Notes: generated by a model not told the origin, from the letters alone. A stretch of 57,824 nucleotides of DNA from Planctomycetota bacterium (GCA_016209705.1 JACQVR010000124.1:1-57824); one strand, 5' to 3'; counted from the stretch's first letter, positions 17,045 through 25,772 are shown. A program made the numbers and translations.

Positions 17045-18129
17045 TGCGGACGACGCTTCCAAACCTGCGTGCGGCGGCGATCTGGGTGTGCATCCTGCTC
17101 ATCACGCCGCTTTCCGCCGCGCCGCGGCAGGAGCGGCCGCTGAGCGTCACGCGCGACCACTTCGATCTCCGCGTGCGGCTGGCGTGCGATCGCGGCCTGA
17201 TGTGGCTGGCGTCGCGGCAGAATCCCAACGGCTCCTGGAACTGCAAGATCGGATACAAGCTGTATGAGGACTATCACGGCCAGGACGGCGAACACGTCGG
17301 CGTGACGGCGCTGGCCGGAATGGCGTTCGTGGGAGCCGGCCATCTGCCCAACCGCGGCAAGTACGGCCGGACGGTCGCCCGCGCGCTGGAATTCATCCTG
17401 GCCTCGACGCGCGAGGAGGACGGCTACATCACCTCCAACGGGACGCGCATGTACAGCCACGCGTTCGCCACCATGTTCCTGGCGGAGATCCAGGGATGCT
17501 CGCCCCGCGCGGACGTTCGGGAGAAGCTGAAGCGCGCGGTGGCGTTACTCGTCAGCGCGCAGACCCGCGACGGCGGATGGCGGTATCAACCCATCCCGGT
17601 GGACGCCGATCTGTCCGTGACCGTGTCGACGCTTCAGGCGCTGCGCGCGGCGCGCAATACGGGCATCGCGGTCCCCACGGAAACCATCGATCGGGCGGTG
17701 GAGTACGTGCGCAAGTGCGCCAGCCCGTACGGCGGCTTCACGTACCAGCGGGGCGACGACTACACGTTCAACGACACGCGCGTCTCGTACGCCTTGACCG
17801 CCTGCGGCGTGGTGGCGCTGTACAGCGCGGGTCTCTACGATTCCAAGGAAGTCCGCGGCGGACTGCGGTATCTGGAGGATCATCGCCGGCGCGTGGGCTG
17901 GGGCCGGTATCATTATTTCTACTCCCACTATTACGCGTCCCAGGCCTTCTACATGGCGGACCGGGGCGACTTCAACCAGTACTACGTCCGGATCAAGGAA
18001 GAGATCCTCGCTCACCAAGATAAGACGGACGGCGCCTGGAGCGACGACGTGGGCCGCACCTACGCCACCGCGATGGCGGGCATCGTGCTTCAGATGCCCT
18101 GCGAGTGGCTGCCTCTCTTCCAAAAATAG
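17044..18129 (+). CDS. secreted prenyltransferase/squalene-cyclase-like toroid protein
   Basis: 361 residues with an N-terminal signal sequence (about 1-26, ending PLSAAPRQ). Alpha-alpha toroid repeats of the squalene-oxidase/prenyltransferase type recur: WLASRQNPNGSWNCKIGY, FILASTREEDGYI, LLVSAQTRDGGWRYQP, YVRKCASPYGGFTYQ and a final DGAWSDDVGRTYATAMAGIVLQ. Each carries the QxxxGxW-like pattern. The DxDD motif of true cyclases is not evident, and such secreted planctomycete relatives have no established reaction. It is coupled to the propeller gene by a one-base overlap, so the two proteins are probably made together at the envelope. Confidence 0.85.
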   Translation: MRTTLPNLRAAAIWVCILLITPLSAAPRQERPLSVTRDHFDLRVRLACDRGLMWLASRQNPNGSWNCKIGYKLYEDYHGQDGEHVGVTALAGMAFVGAGHLPNRGKYGRTVARALEFILASTREEDGYITSNGTRMYSHAFATMFLAEIQGCSPRADVREKLKRAVALLVSAQTRDGGWRYQPIPVDADLSVTVSTLQALRAARNTGIAVPTETIDRAVEYVRKCASPYGGFTYQRGDDYTFNDTRVSYALTACGVVALYSAGLYDSKEVRGGLRYLEDHRRRVGWGRYHYFYSHYYASQAFYMADRGDFNQYYVRIKEEILAHQDKTDGAWSDDVGRTYATAMAGIVLQMPCEWLPLFQK

Positions 18130-18197
18130 CTGGTAGCTCGTAGCTGGCAGCTTGTGGCGGGAGGCTCCTACAAGCTATAAGCTACGAGCACCGAGCT
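18128..18197. repeat. heptad hairpin (AGCTGGT / ACAAGCT)
   Basis: Left words AGCTGGT, AGCTCGT, AGCTGGC and AGCTTGT face right words ACAAGCT, ATAAGCT and ACGAGCA across a 14-bp loop. AGCTTGT/ACAAGCT and GCTCGT/ACGAGC pair exactly. It begins in the stop codon of the toroid gene. The same dialect occurs at 39938-39995. Confidence 0.85.
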
Positions 18198-18204
18198 TTT
18201 GAGC

Positions 18205-19104
<900 letters not shown>

Positions 19105-19114
19105 CCGCTTGGAC

Positions 19115-19209
19115 CGATTTCCGATGTCGGATGAATCGGACATGGGACGCGGGACATGGGACGCGGGACGTGACATCGGACATCTGAAATCGGACCTCGG
19201 ATATCGGAT
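19115..19209. repeat. period-7 repeat (TCGGACA / CGGGACA)
   Basis: Words such as TGGGACG, CGGGACA, TGGGACG, CGGGACG, TCGGACA, TCTGAAA, TCGGACC, TCGGATA and TCGGATA run in phase 7 right up to the permease ATG. GATTTCCGATGTC on the left is complementary to GACATCGGACATCTGAAATC on the right. The permease therefore has no ordinary ribosome-binding site other than the repeat itself. Confidence 0.8.
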
Positions 19210-20037
19210 ATGGTCACGCGGATCGCACGCTTGACGCGAGTCGAGCTGATGAAGCTCGTCCGGCATCCGTTTTTCTGGATTTCGCTGGCGCTGCTCGTGG
19301 CCGCCACGCTGCTGGGCGCGTGGGGCCAGACCGTCTTTTCCGGCGCGAAGGAGACGGTGTGGCGGCCCCACAACGCGATCCAGCTCTTCGCGTACGGGGC
19401 GAAGCTCGGCGTGAAGATGGCTTCGTTCATCCTGGTGATTTTCGGCGCCATGCTCTTCGCGGGCGAGTTCGACCGCGGGACGATCAAGATTCTCCTGACC
19501 CGTCCGGTCACGCGGACGGAGCTCTTCCTGGCGAAGGGCGTGACGGGATTCCTGCTGGCGCTTTTTCTCTTCGCGCTCGTGCTGGCGCTGAGCTTCGGGT
19601 ACGGATGCGCGCACGGCGAGCTGGGGCCGGTGTGGGACACGGAGAACTATCTGACCCAGTCGAGCGAGGCGCAACTGGCGGACCACGCGTGGCGCGCGGT
19701 GCGGTTGAGCGCGCCGGCGATCGTGGCGGCGGTGTTCCTGGGGATCGCGGTCTCGACGCTGGTGGAGTCGTCCGGGTTCGCGGTGGCGATCGCACTGACG
19801 CTGTTCATCGGCGTGGATCTGGCCTTGGGGTTTCTGGGTACCCATGCGGCGCGGTACGTGTTCAGTTTGTATCCCTCGTACGCGCTGGACGTGCTGCGCG
19901 GGTACGCGGAGGGCAAATCCACGATGTGGCGTCCGGAGCTGGTGCGACACACGTACTGGTCGGTGCCGCTGGCCTCCGCCGGCGCGAGCAGCCTGCTCGG
20001 CTATGCGGTGTTCCGGCTGCGGAACATCACGGCGTGA
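19210..20037 (+). CDS. ABC-2 type transporter permease
   Basis: 275 residues with about six hydrophobic segments: FFWISLALLVAATLLGAW, GVKMASFILVIFGAMLFAGEF, GFLLALFLFALVLALSF, APAIVAAVFLGIAVSTLV, FAVAIALTLFIGVDLAL and a C-terminal segment. The GEFDRGTIKILLTRPVTRTELFLAK motif after the second segment is typical of ABC-2 membrane proteins. Together with the preceding ATPase it forms an exporter. Confidence 0.9.
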   Translation: MVTRIARLTRVELMKLVRHPFFWISLALLVAATLLGAWGQTVFSGAKETVWRPHNAIQLFAYGAKLGVKMASFILVIFGAMLFAGEFDRGTIKILLTRPVTRTELFLAKGVTGFLLALFLFALVLALSFGYGCAHGELGPVWDTENYLTQSSEAQLADHAWRAVRLSAPAIVAAVFLGIAVSTLVESSGFAVAIALTLFIGVDLALGFLGTHAARYVFSLYPSYALDVLRGYAEGKSTMWRPELVRHTYWSVPLASAGASSLLGYAVFRLRNITA

Positions 20038-20054
20038 TAGAATAAGGCCCTTCG

Positions 20055-20312
20055 ATGCGCGGCTCGTGCCGATTGCGGCGTCTCTTGTTCGGGGCGAGCT
20101 TGATGGGGCTCGCCACGGGATGCTCCGTCCTGGATCGGGAAAGCTATTCGCTCATCATCCGCAAGAAGGCCCATCGCTATGAATCGACCGCGGCGCCCGA
20201 GCGCCCGCCGAGGAGCGATGAGCCGCCATTTCCACGCGCGGGCGGGGCTTGTTATATATTTGTCACCACCCGCCCACCGCTTCACGGTGAAGGCCGGTCT
20301 GCCCCGCCGTAG
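20055..20312 (+). CDS. small putative lipoprotein
   Basis: 85 residues. The N-terminus RRLLFGASLMGLATGCSVLDRESY is a good lipoprotein signal with lipobox LATGC. The remainder (KKAHRYESTAAPERPPRSDEPPF) is short and proline-rich with no family I recognise. After about residue 60 the reading is low quality, and the ORF may run beyond a damaged end. A TAGAAT box lies 11 nt before the ATG. It could be the start of a decayed lipoprotein gene. Confidence 0.45.
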   Translation: MRGSCRLRRLLFGASLMGLATGCSVLDRESYSLIIRKKAHRYESTAAPERPPRSDEPPFPRAGGACYIFVTTRPPLHGEGRSAPP

Positions 20313-20353
20313 CCCAACAGGAACTTCCCAACAGAAACCAGGGCGGAGGCGGG

Positions 20354-20440
20354 TCAGCCCTCGATCGATTCACCCAGGGCCTTCAGGATCGCCTTGACGG
20401 TTTTGACGGTCGGATTGCCCTTGCCGCCCGCGATCCCACC
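20354..20440 (-). pseudogene. remnant of an XRE/HTH antitoxin-type protein (C-terminal end)
   Basis: The minus strand reads GGKGNPTVKTVKAILKALG followed by ESIEG and a stop. This matches the last helix region of XRE-family antidote proteins (the pattern S-G-x-G-N-P-T-L-x-T-L-x-x-x-x-x-A-L-G). Upstream the frame continues as a low-quality reading without a start or a full HTH, and it runs into the EIIA gene on the other strand. It looks like the tail of a lost toxin-antitoxin gene. Confidence 0.5.
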
Positions 20441-20470
20441 TCTTGCTTGCAGCCCCCCGCCGGTCCCCGC

Positions 20471-20476
20471 TAGAAT
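20471..20476 (+). promoter_or_regulatory. -10 box 8 nt before GTG of the EIIA-CBS gene
   Basis: TAGAAT is followed by eight bases and the GTG at 20485, consistent with a leaderless transcript. Confidence 0.4.
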
Positions 20477-20484
20477 TTCCTCTG

Positions 20485-21426
20485 GTGAAGCTCTCCTCCC
20501 TTCTGAATCCAAAGCTCGTCAAGTGTGGGCTCGCCGCCCAGACGAAGGACGAGGCGCTGGCGGAGATGGCGCGCGTCCTGGCCGCGACCCACACGGCGAT
20601 CTCCGAGACGGAGCTGCTCGCCGCCCTCGCCGAGCGCGAGAAGCTCGGGCCCTTCTCCATGGGCCGCGGGATCGCGTTCCCCCACGCCCGCACGGAGAAA
20701 GTCCGCGATTTCACCATCGTCCTCGCCACCGCCCCCCACGGCGTGGATTTCCGCGCGCCCGACGGCCACAAGGTCCGCATCGTCCTGCTCTTCGCCATCC
20801 CCAAGAAGCATTCGAACCTCTACCTCCAATCGCTGGCGGCGTTCCTGAACTTCTTCGCCGTCGAAGCGCACGTCCAGCGCGTCCTGGAGGCGACGGCGCC
20901 CGAGGAACTGATCGCCGCCATCGAGCAACTTTCCGCCAAACCGCGCGACGCCGCCAGCGGCGCGCTGGCGGCCGCCGCTTCCATCCCGTCCGTCTCGCCC
21001 TCGACGACCGTGGCGAAGGCGCTCGAGATTTTCAATCAAGCCCGTCTCGAGGCGCTTCCCGTCGTCGACGCGGAAGGCAATCTCGTGGGCGAGGTGACGG
21101 CCGCGGCAGTCCTTCACCTGGGGATCCAGGAACATCTCCTGGCGCTTTCGTCGACGGCGACGCTCTCCACCGGCGGCTCCGTCGAAAAGACGCTCCGCCA
21201 GCACGCGGATTCGCCGCTCGAAACCGTGCCCGGACTGATCGCGCCGAACCGCTTCCTGACCGTGCAGGAGGACGAGCCGCTCCTGGACGTCGCGCTGCGG
21301 CTGACCCGCGCCCCCGCCGGATTCGCCTACGTCCTGCGCCAGAACAAGCTGGTCGGGCGCGTCACGGCGAGCGAAGTGTTGCGCCGCCTGGGCGTGACGC
21401 GGATGGGACCGGAGAACGGGCGGTGA
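20485..21426 (+). CDS. PTS EIIA type-2 domain fused to CBS domains
   Basis: 313 residues from the GTG at 20485. A TTG 14 codons earlier adds only a low-quality extension. Residues 1-150 form a fructose/nitrogen-type EIIA domain with the phosphorylatable histidine in GRGIAFPHAR and the LFAIPKK segment. Residues about 165-305 hold two CBS motifs (VAKALEIFNQARLEALPVVDAEGNLVG and a second ending YVLRQNKLVGRVTASEVLRRLG). EIIA-CBS proteins are regulatory rather than sugar transporters, with adenosyl ligands expected at the CBS pair. The last bases overlap the mqnC start (GTGA), so the two are translated together. Confidence 0.87.
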   Translation: MKLSSLLNPKLVKCGLAAQTKDEALAEMARVLAATHTAISETELLAALAEREKLGPFSMGRGIAFPHARTEKVRDFTIVLATAPHGVDFRAPDGHKVRIVLLFAIPKKHSNLYLQSLAAFLNFFAVEAHVQRVLEATAPEELIAAIEQLSAKPRDAASGALAAAASIPSVSPSTTVAKALEIFNQARLEALPVVDAEGNLVGEVTAAAVLHLGIQEHLLALSSTATLSTGGSVEKTLRQHADSPLETVPGLIAPNRFLTVQEDEPLLDVALRLTRAPAGFAYVLRQNKLVGRVTASEVLRRLGVTRMGPENGR

Positions 21427-22508
21427 GCGGCGCGACGGCCGTGCACGGCGTCATCGGCAAAGCGAGGGCCGGAGAGCGCCTGTCCGACGGCGACGCGCTG
21501 CTCCTGTTCGAGTCCGCCCATCTGATCGACCTGGGCGAGGGCGCCGATGCGGTCCGGCGGCGACTCCATCCGGAGCCGGTCGTCACCTACATCGTCGACC
21601 GGAACATCAATTACACGAATACCTGCGTCACCTACTGCGCGTTCTGCGCCTTCTACCGGCCGCCGGGGCATCCCGAGGAGTACACGCTGACGAAGGACGA
21701 GCTGGCGCGGAAGATCCGCGAGACGAAAGCGGTGGGCGGCGTCCAGATCCTGCTTCAGGGCGGTCACCATCCTTACTACAAGATCGAATGGTACGAGGAC
21801 CTCTTGCGGTTCATGAAGTCGTTCGACATCCACGTTCACGGCTTCTCACCCAGCGAGATCGCGCACATCGCGCACCTGTCGAAGCTCTCGATCGGGGAGA
21901 CGCTGGCGCGCCTGCGCGCGGCCGGGTTGGATACGATCCCCGGAGGGGGCGCGGAGATCCTGGTCGACCGGGTGCGGCGGGAGATCAGCCCGCTCAAGCT
22001 CATGTCGGACGGTTGGCTTGAGGTCATGCGCGAAGCGCACGCGATCGGGATGAAGACAACGTGCACGATGATGTACGGGCATGTCGAGACGTATGCGGAG
22101 CGGGTCGAGCACCTGCGAAGATTGCGCGAGGTCCAGGACGAGGCGCTCGCGCGCGGCAACGACGGCGGCTTCACGGCGTTCATCTGCTGGAGCCTCCAGG
22201 CGGAAAACACCGAGCTGGCGCACATCCCGCCGACCGGCGGGCACGAGTATCTCAAGACGCTGGCGGTCGGCCGAATGTACCTCGACAACATCCCCAACTT
22301 CCAGTCGAGCTGGGTGACGCAGGGCGAGAAGATCGGGCAGATGGCGCTCAAGTTCGGCGCCAACGACATGGGCTCGACGATGATGGAGGAGAACGTCGTC
22401 AGCCAGGCGGGCGCCACGTTCCGCATGCCGGAGCCGGAGATCCGCCGCGTGATCGAGGACTTCGGCTACGTTCCGAAACGTCGGGATTGTTACTACCGAG
22501 TTTTTTAA
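21423..22508 (+). CDS. mqnC: cyclic dehypoxanthine futalosine synthase (radical SAM)
   Basis: 361 residues starting at a GTG that overlaps the previous stop by four bases. The radical SAM cluster CxxxCxxC is at Cys68, Cys72 and Cys75 (NTCVTYCAFCAFYRP). Family segments include QILLQGGHHPYYKIEWYEDLL, HGFSPSEI, GLDTIPGGGAEIL, TTCTMMYGHVE, FICWSLQAENTEL, IPNFQSSWVTQG and ANDMGSTMMEENVVS. The enzyme cyclises dehypoxanthine futalosine in the alternative menaquinone pathway. Other mqn genes are not in the window. A GCCCCGCCC/GGGGCGGGG hairpin follows at 22514-22532. Confidence 0.95.
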   Translation: MSGATAVHGVIGKARAGERLSDGDALLLFESAHLIDLGEGADAVRRRLHPEPVVTYIVDRNINYTNTCVTYCAFCAFYRPPGHPEEYTLTKDELARKIRETKAVGGVQILLQGGHHPYYKIEWYEDLLRFMKSFDIHVHGFSPSEIAHIAHLSKLSIGETLARLRAAGLDTIPGGGAEILVDRVRREISPLKLMSDGWLEVMREAHAIGMKTTCTMMYGHVETYAERVEHLRRLREVQDEALARGNDGGFTAFICWSLQAENTELAHIPPTGGHEYLKTLAVGRMYLDNIPNFQSSWVTQGEKIGQMALKFGANDMGSTMMEENVVSQAGATFRMPEPEIRRVIEDFGYVPKRRDCYYRVF

Positions 22509-22513
22509 TTGTG

Positions 22514-22622
22514 CCCCGCCCAAGGGGCGGGGTGTACCTTTTCTCGGCGGGCGAAGTCCAAAGCTCCGCCCGCCCCCTGGAATCCCGAGTCGGCGACCTA
22601 AAACTGCCGAGTCGGGATTCCA
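22514..22622. terminator. two hairpins between mqnC and the convergent glycosyltransferase
   Basis: The first hairpin pairs CCCCGCCC (22514-22521) with GGGCGGGG (22525-22532). The second pairs 22578-22594 with 22606-22622, a perfect 17-bp stem with an 11-nt loop that contains the GAGTCGG word used in the heptad arrays. They lie between convergent genes and may end transcription, although neither has a long U run. Confidence 0.5.
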
Positions 22623-22647
22623 TAAGCGAGCGCCGTGAGGCGCGAGC

Positions 22648-22678
22648 GTTACAATAAGTTTTGAGAATTATTTGTAAC
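22648..22678. repeat. 31-bp AT-rich palindrome (single copy)
   Basis: Same element as at 4751-4813 and 57775-57824: it starts GTTACAATAA, has TTTTGAGAATT in the centre and ends TTGTAAC. It overlaps the last codons of the minus-strand glycosyltransferase and supplies its final residues (VTNNSQNLL) and stop. Confidence 0.85.
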
Positions 22679-23788
22679 TGCTCGATACACCTCCAAAACC
22701 GCCAAAGCCTGCCGCCGAATATCGTACTCCGCGACCGTCTTCTCGCGCCCGAGCCGTCCCATCTCGCGCCGCGCCTCCGGCTCCTGCGCCAGCCGCTCGA
22801 TCGCGCCGGCGATGTTCCCGGCCGTGTCGTCGATCACGAGCCCGATCCGCCCGTCCTCGACGATCTCGGGGATCATGCCGCGCCGCGCGCCGATGACCGG
22901 CTTGCCCATCGCCATGGCTTCGCGGATCGCGCGGCATGTGCCGTCGGAGCCGGGCACGAGGAAGAGCAGCGCGTCGAACGCGGCGACGGTAGGCAGGTAG
23001 TTTTCGCCGAGGTATCCGGTAAACGTCACGGTCGCTTCCAATCCCAGCCGCCGCGCCGGCTCGATCGCCACGCTCTGCATGTGGGTGCCGCGTCCGACGA
23101 CGAGCACGCGCAGATTCGGCACGCGCGCCCGCTTCACTCCTTCGAGCAGGATGTCGAACCGCCGGTGGCGCTGCATGCGGGCGACCACGCCGAGGACGAA
23201 CGCGTCGGGCGGGATGCCGAATCTCTCCCGCATGCCGGCGCCCGACAGGGACGGATCGAACCGGTCCAGGCGCATCCCGGGGGGAATGAGCCACGCGCGG
23301 CCGCCGAGCCCGAACGCCGCGATGTCCGCCTCGAGCGCCGCGCGCGAATACGTGAGGTATCCGTCGGTCAGCTTGGAATAGAGGACCCACGCGCCCGGCG
23401 TCTTCCACGACGGCACGGCCTTCTGGTTCGTGCGCACGACGCGGGGCCGGTTGCGGGCGCGCCGCGCGGCCAGACCACCCAGGATGTGGTCGTGCGAGGA
23501 ATGGACGTGGAGGATGTCGATTCCTTCTCCCTCGCAGACTTCCCGCAGGCGTCCGAGGTCGGCGAGGTTATCGCGCAGGTTCAGGGCCTTGCTGAGCCGG
23601 AAATCGAATCGCGGCTCCAGGCCGCGCTCGCGCGCCTTGACGGGCAGGCTGGTGGAAGCTTCGGGAGGCGCGGGGGGGCAGGCGAGGAGGACATCGACGC
23701 CCCGCGCGCGCAGCTCCAGGCACAGGTCGAGCGTGGGTTCGGCGGGCCCGGTCCATTTCCAGTCGCCGAAGAGATGCAGGACGCGCAC
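22649..23788 (-). CDS. GT4-type glycosyltransferase
   Basis: 379 residues from the GTG giving VRVLHLFGDWKWTGPAEPTL. A GTG 18 codons further up extends the frame without family likeness. The GT-B fold is indicated by the N-terminal LHLFGDW strand, IDILHVHSSHDHILGG, VPNLRVLVVGRGTH, VTFTGYLGENYLP and the C-terminal E-x7-E region REAMAMGKPVIGARRGMIPEIVEDG. Such enzymes transfer a sugar from an activated donor, often in LPS or exopolysaccharide synthesis; the acceptor is unknown. The final residues VTNNSQNLL are encoded by the dispersed 31-bp palindrome, so the C-terminus was probably altered by its insertion. Confidence 0.9.
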   Translation of the reverse strand: MRVLHLFGDWKWTGPAEPTLDLCLELRARGVDVLLACPPAPPEASTSLPVKARERGLEPRFDFRLSKALNLRDNLADLGRLREVCEGEGIDILHVHSSHDHILGGLAARRARNRPRVVRTNQKAVPSWKTPGAWVLYSKLTDGYLTYSRAALEADIAAFGLGGRAWLIPPGMRLDRFDPSLSGAGMRERFGIPPDAFVLGVVARMQRHRRFDILLEGVKRARVPNLRVLVVGRGTHMQSVAIEPARRLGLEATVTFTGYLGENYLPTVAAFDALLFLVPGSDGTCRAIREAMAMGKPVIGARRGMIPEIVEDGRIGLVIDDTAGNIAGAIERLAQEPEARREMGRLGREKTVAEYDIRRQALAVLEVYRAVTNNSQNLL

Positions 23789-23938
23789 GGGGGGGAGGAT
23801 ACAGACTCTATCCTCAAAGGAGCAAGGGCCGGGCGATTTCACCGGACTAGTGAAATTTTGAATTCTGGGACTTCAAGGAGATGCCAGTTCACCGCATGAT
23901 CCATGTATTGGGTTCGGCTTTGATCTGGGGAGGACCCT

Positions 23939-24751
23939 ATGAACGGAGCCACATCTCGTGCGGCGGCGACGTTTCTCCTTCTCGCATCCACCCTCTTCTC
24001 CGCGGGTCCCGTGAAGCTGACGCGCGGAGGGCCGGACGCTTACGGATACCGATGCATCGACAATATCGACGAGCCCGGCGGACCTTCGTTCGCGGAGCTG
24101 TGGGAGGACATTTCGGCGACGGGAACGCCCTTGGGGATCGGCGGCGACCATGACTGGCGCTATCGCGTGAGGGACGCGAACGGCAACATCACGCCCGATG
24201 CCGCCAGCACGCTGGGCCTGATCCATCTCACGGGCGAGAGCGAGCCGGGATGGACGGAGTTCATGGAGAACGATTCAAGTCCGGACTTCCGCAGCGACCA
24301 GGCTCCCCCTTCGGCCCCCGTCCCGGCATCTCCCGGCGGCTACGATGTCGCTTCGGCTTCCGTAGACCGGGGCTCGGTGGAATTCATGTGGGAAGGTTCG
24401 ACGGACGACGTTCCGGCGGACGCTCTGAGGTACGAGATCCAAGTCTCTCCCATCTGGGATTTCTCGGAAATTGAAGCGGCGGCGTCGGAAGTTTCCGCGC
24501 TCTCCGTTCGGCTGAGTCTCACCCCCTCGCGATTCGAGAAGTACTGGCGCGCCCGCGCGACGGACATCGGCGGGAACGTGAGCGAGTGGAGCGATAGCGC
24601 CGGTTTCCGCCTCGCCTGGGGCGACGACGCCGACCACGGGGGCGGCGACTCCTGCGCGTTCGGCGCGATGTCGTCTCGCGGCGCTCAGGGCGCCGGCGCG
24701 CTGGCGGCTGTCTTGGCGCTTATGGCGTTGGGTCTGAAAAGAAAGAAGTGA
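23939..24751 (+). CDS. secreted protein with C-terminal sorting-type anchor
   Basis: 270 residues. A signal sequence (about 1-22, TFLLLASTLFSAG) is followed by a domain with no recognised family, then a fibronectin-III-like segment (about 145-225: SVEFMWEGSTDD, LRYEIQVSPIWDF, YWRARATDIGGNVSEWSD). The C-terminus has a Gly/Asp run, a Cys (GDSCAFG), a hydrophobic helix (ALAAVLALMALGL) and a terminal KRKK. This tripartite tail resembles CTERM-type sorting signals such as MYXO-CTERM or Synerg-CTERM. GGGGAGGA precedes the ATG. Likely surface-exposed; ligand unknown. Confidence 0.75.
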   Translation: MNGATSRAAATFLLLASTLFSAGPVKLTRGGPDAYGYRCIDNIDEPGGPSFAELWEDISATGTPLGIGGDHDWRYRVRDANGNITPDAASTLGLIHLTGESEPGWTEFMENDSSPDFRSDQAPPSAPVPASPGGYDVASASVDRGSVEFMWEGSTDDVPADALRYEIQVSPIWDFSEIEAAASEVSALSVRLSLTPSRFEKYWRARATDIGGNVSEWSDSAGFRLAWGDDADHGGGDSCAFGAMSSRGAQGAGALAAVLALMALGLKRKK

Positions 24752-24817
24752 AGCCCGTAGTGTCGAATCAGCTTGTCCCTCTCAGGATCAAGCTTGGCTG
24801 GAGGCACGGGCGTGTCC

Positions 24818-25099
24818 TTATGAACCCTCGTTTTCCTCCCCCGGACGCAGGCCGGCGCCGTACTTCTCCACAAAGGCGACGAGGTCGTCGATCTTCTCTA
24901 CAATCGCCGAGGCCTTCCGGATCCCCAGGCTGAACGGCCTGAAGGAGCCTTCCAGGGTGATGACCGGATGGTTCTTATACATCGCGATCCGGGTCGTGAC
25001 CGTGTCGCTGCGTCGGAATGGTTTTCCTTCGCGCAGCGCTCGGTTCTCTTCCTCGAGTTGCTTGAGACGGCGCCGGAGTTCGTCGATTTCGCTGCTCAT
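24818..25099 (-). CDS. small coiled-coil protein of unknown function
   Basis: 93 residues. Residues 3-25 form a leucine-spaced coiled coil (IDELRRRLKQLEEENRAL). The rest, with VTTRIAMYKNHPVITLEG and IRKASAIVEKIDDLVAFVEKYG, is soluble and does not match a family I know. It is transcribed away from the XRE regulator at 25281, with 181 bp between the starts, so the pair may be regulator and target. Coding quality is good and GAGGG precedes the ATG. Confidence 0.6.
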   Translation of the reverse strand: MSSEIDELRRRLKQLEEENRALREGKPFRRSDTVTTRIAMYKNHPVITLEGSFRPFSLGIRKASAIVEKIDDLVAFVEKYGAGLRPGEENEGS

Positions 25100-25213
25100 G
25101 GGAACGACCCTCGCGGCCGGGCCGAGGACGCCTCCAACCTCCTTCGAGCATGGCGCGAGAGAACGCTGAAGGAAGAACGATCGTGTTACGTATTCAATAC
25201 TGATTGCGGGCGG

Positions 25214-25268
25214 TTGTCAACGGCGGAGAACGCTCTTATTACGCCCTCCCTGAGCATTGCGTTACGCA
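25214..25268 (+). promoter_or_regulatory. promoter and palindromic operator candidate of the XRE regulator
   Basis: TTGTCA (25214-25219) and TATTAC (25237-25242) are separated by 17 bp, a sigma-70-like arrangement. Just downstream, TGCGTTACGCA (25258-25268) is a perfect 5-1-5 palindrome close to the expected start site. A related CGTGTTACG lies at 25182-25190. Autoregulation by the XRE protein is a reasonable inference. Confidence 0.35.
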
Positions 25269-25280
25269 CCGGAGGGCGGG

Positions 25281-25619
25281 ATGGACGAAGAGGCCTGGAA
25301 GGCGAGGATCTGCGGCCGGATCCGGGAACTCAGGCGCCAGGCCGATCTTTCCCAGATGGATTTCGCCGCCAAGGCGAACCTGAGCCATCACGCCATCGGC
25401 AAGATGGAGCGCCGGGAAGTGTTCCCGAGCCTGGAATCGCTCATCCAGCTTTCCGAAGCGCATCACATTCCGCTGGGGGACTTTTTCGCCGAGTCCACCA
25501 AGGCGTCCACGCGCAAGGAACGGGTCCTCCGCGACCTCACGTCGCTCCTGCGCCGGCAGGACGAGCGGAAGCTCGATCTAGCGTGGGGGCTGCTGCGTTT
25601 CCTGTTTTCCAAGTTGTAG
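25281..25619 (+). CDS. XRE-family transcriptional regulator
   Basis: 112 residues from the ATG preceded by GGAGGG. The helix-turn-helix is residues about 11-68: RIRELRRQADLSQMDFAAKANLSHHAIGKMERREVFPSLESLIQLSEAHHIPLGDFF, with the usual recognition-helix spacing. The remaining 40 residues (LRDLTSLLRRQDERKLDLAWGLLRFLF) form a helical tail that may dimerise. It is divergent from the coiled-coil gene at 24818-25099. Confidence 0.88.
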   Translation: MDEEAWKARICGRIRELRRQADLSQMDFAAKANLSHHAIGKMERREVFPSLESLIQLSEAHHIPLGDFFAESTKASTRKERVLRDLTSLLRRQDERKLDLAWGLLRFLFSKL

Positions 25620-25697
25620 GGGATCGCCGGGATCGTGGAGACACGATGATGTGAGCGGTCGGGCGCGACCCATCGACCCCGCCCGAACCGTTTCTAA

Positions 25698-25772
25698 AGG
25701 TGGCGGCCGGATTTGAACCGGCGAAATAGGAGTTTTGCAGACTCCCGCCTTAGGCCGCTTGGCTACGCCACC
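25698..25772 (-). tRNA. tRNA-Cys (anticodon GCA)
   Basis: Read on the minus strand, the acceptor GGTGGCG pairs with CGCCACC (25699-25705) and T is the discriminator. The anticodon arm is GGAGT-CTGCAAA-ACTCC with anticodon GCA. The T arm contains GGTTCAAATCC. CCA is not encoded. About 75 nt. Confidence 0.93.

Noticed and set aside
12686..17062. 1,458-codon open frame on the minus strand
   Set aside because: It is the antisense shadow of the propeller gene; Arg/Gly/His-rich low-complexity protein with no motif, produced by the GC-rich third positions. The same holds for the long minus frames at 7066-9777 and 9800-11911.
17044..18129. Authentic squalene-hopene cyclase
   Set aside because: Only about half the usual length, secreted, and without a visible DxDD catalytic motif.
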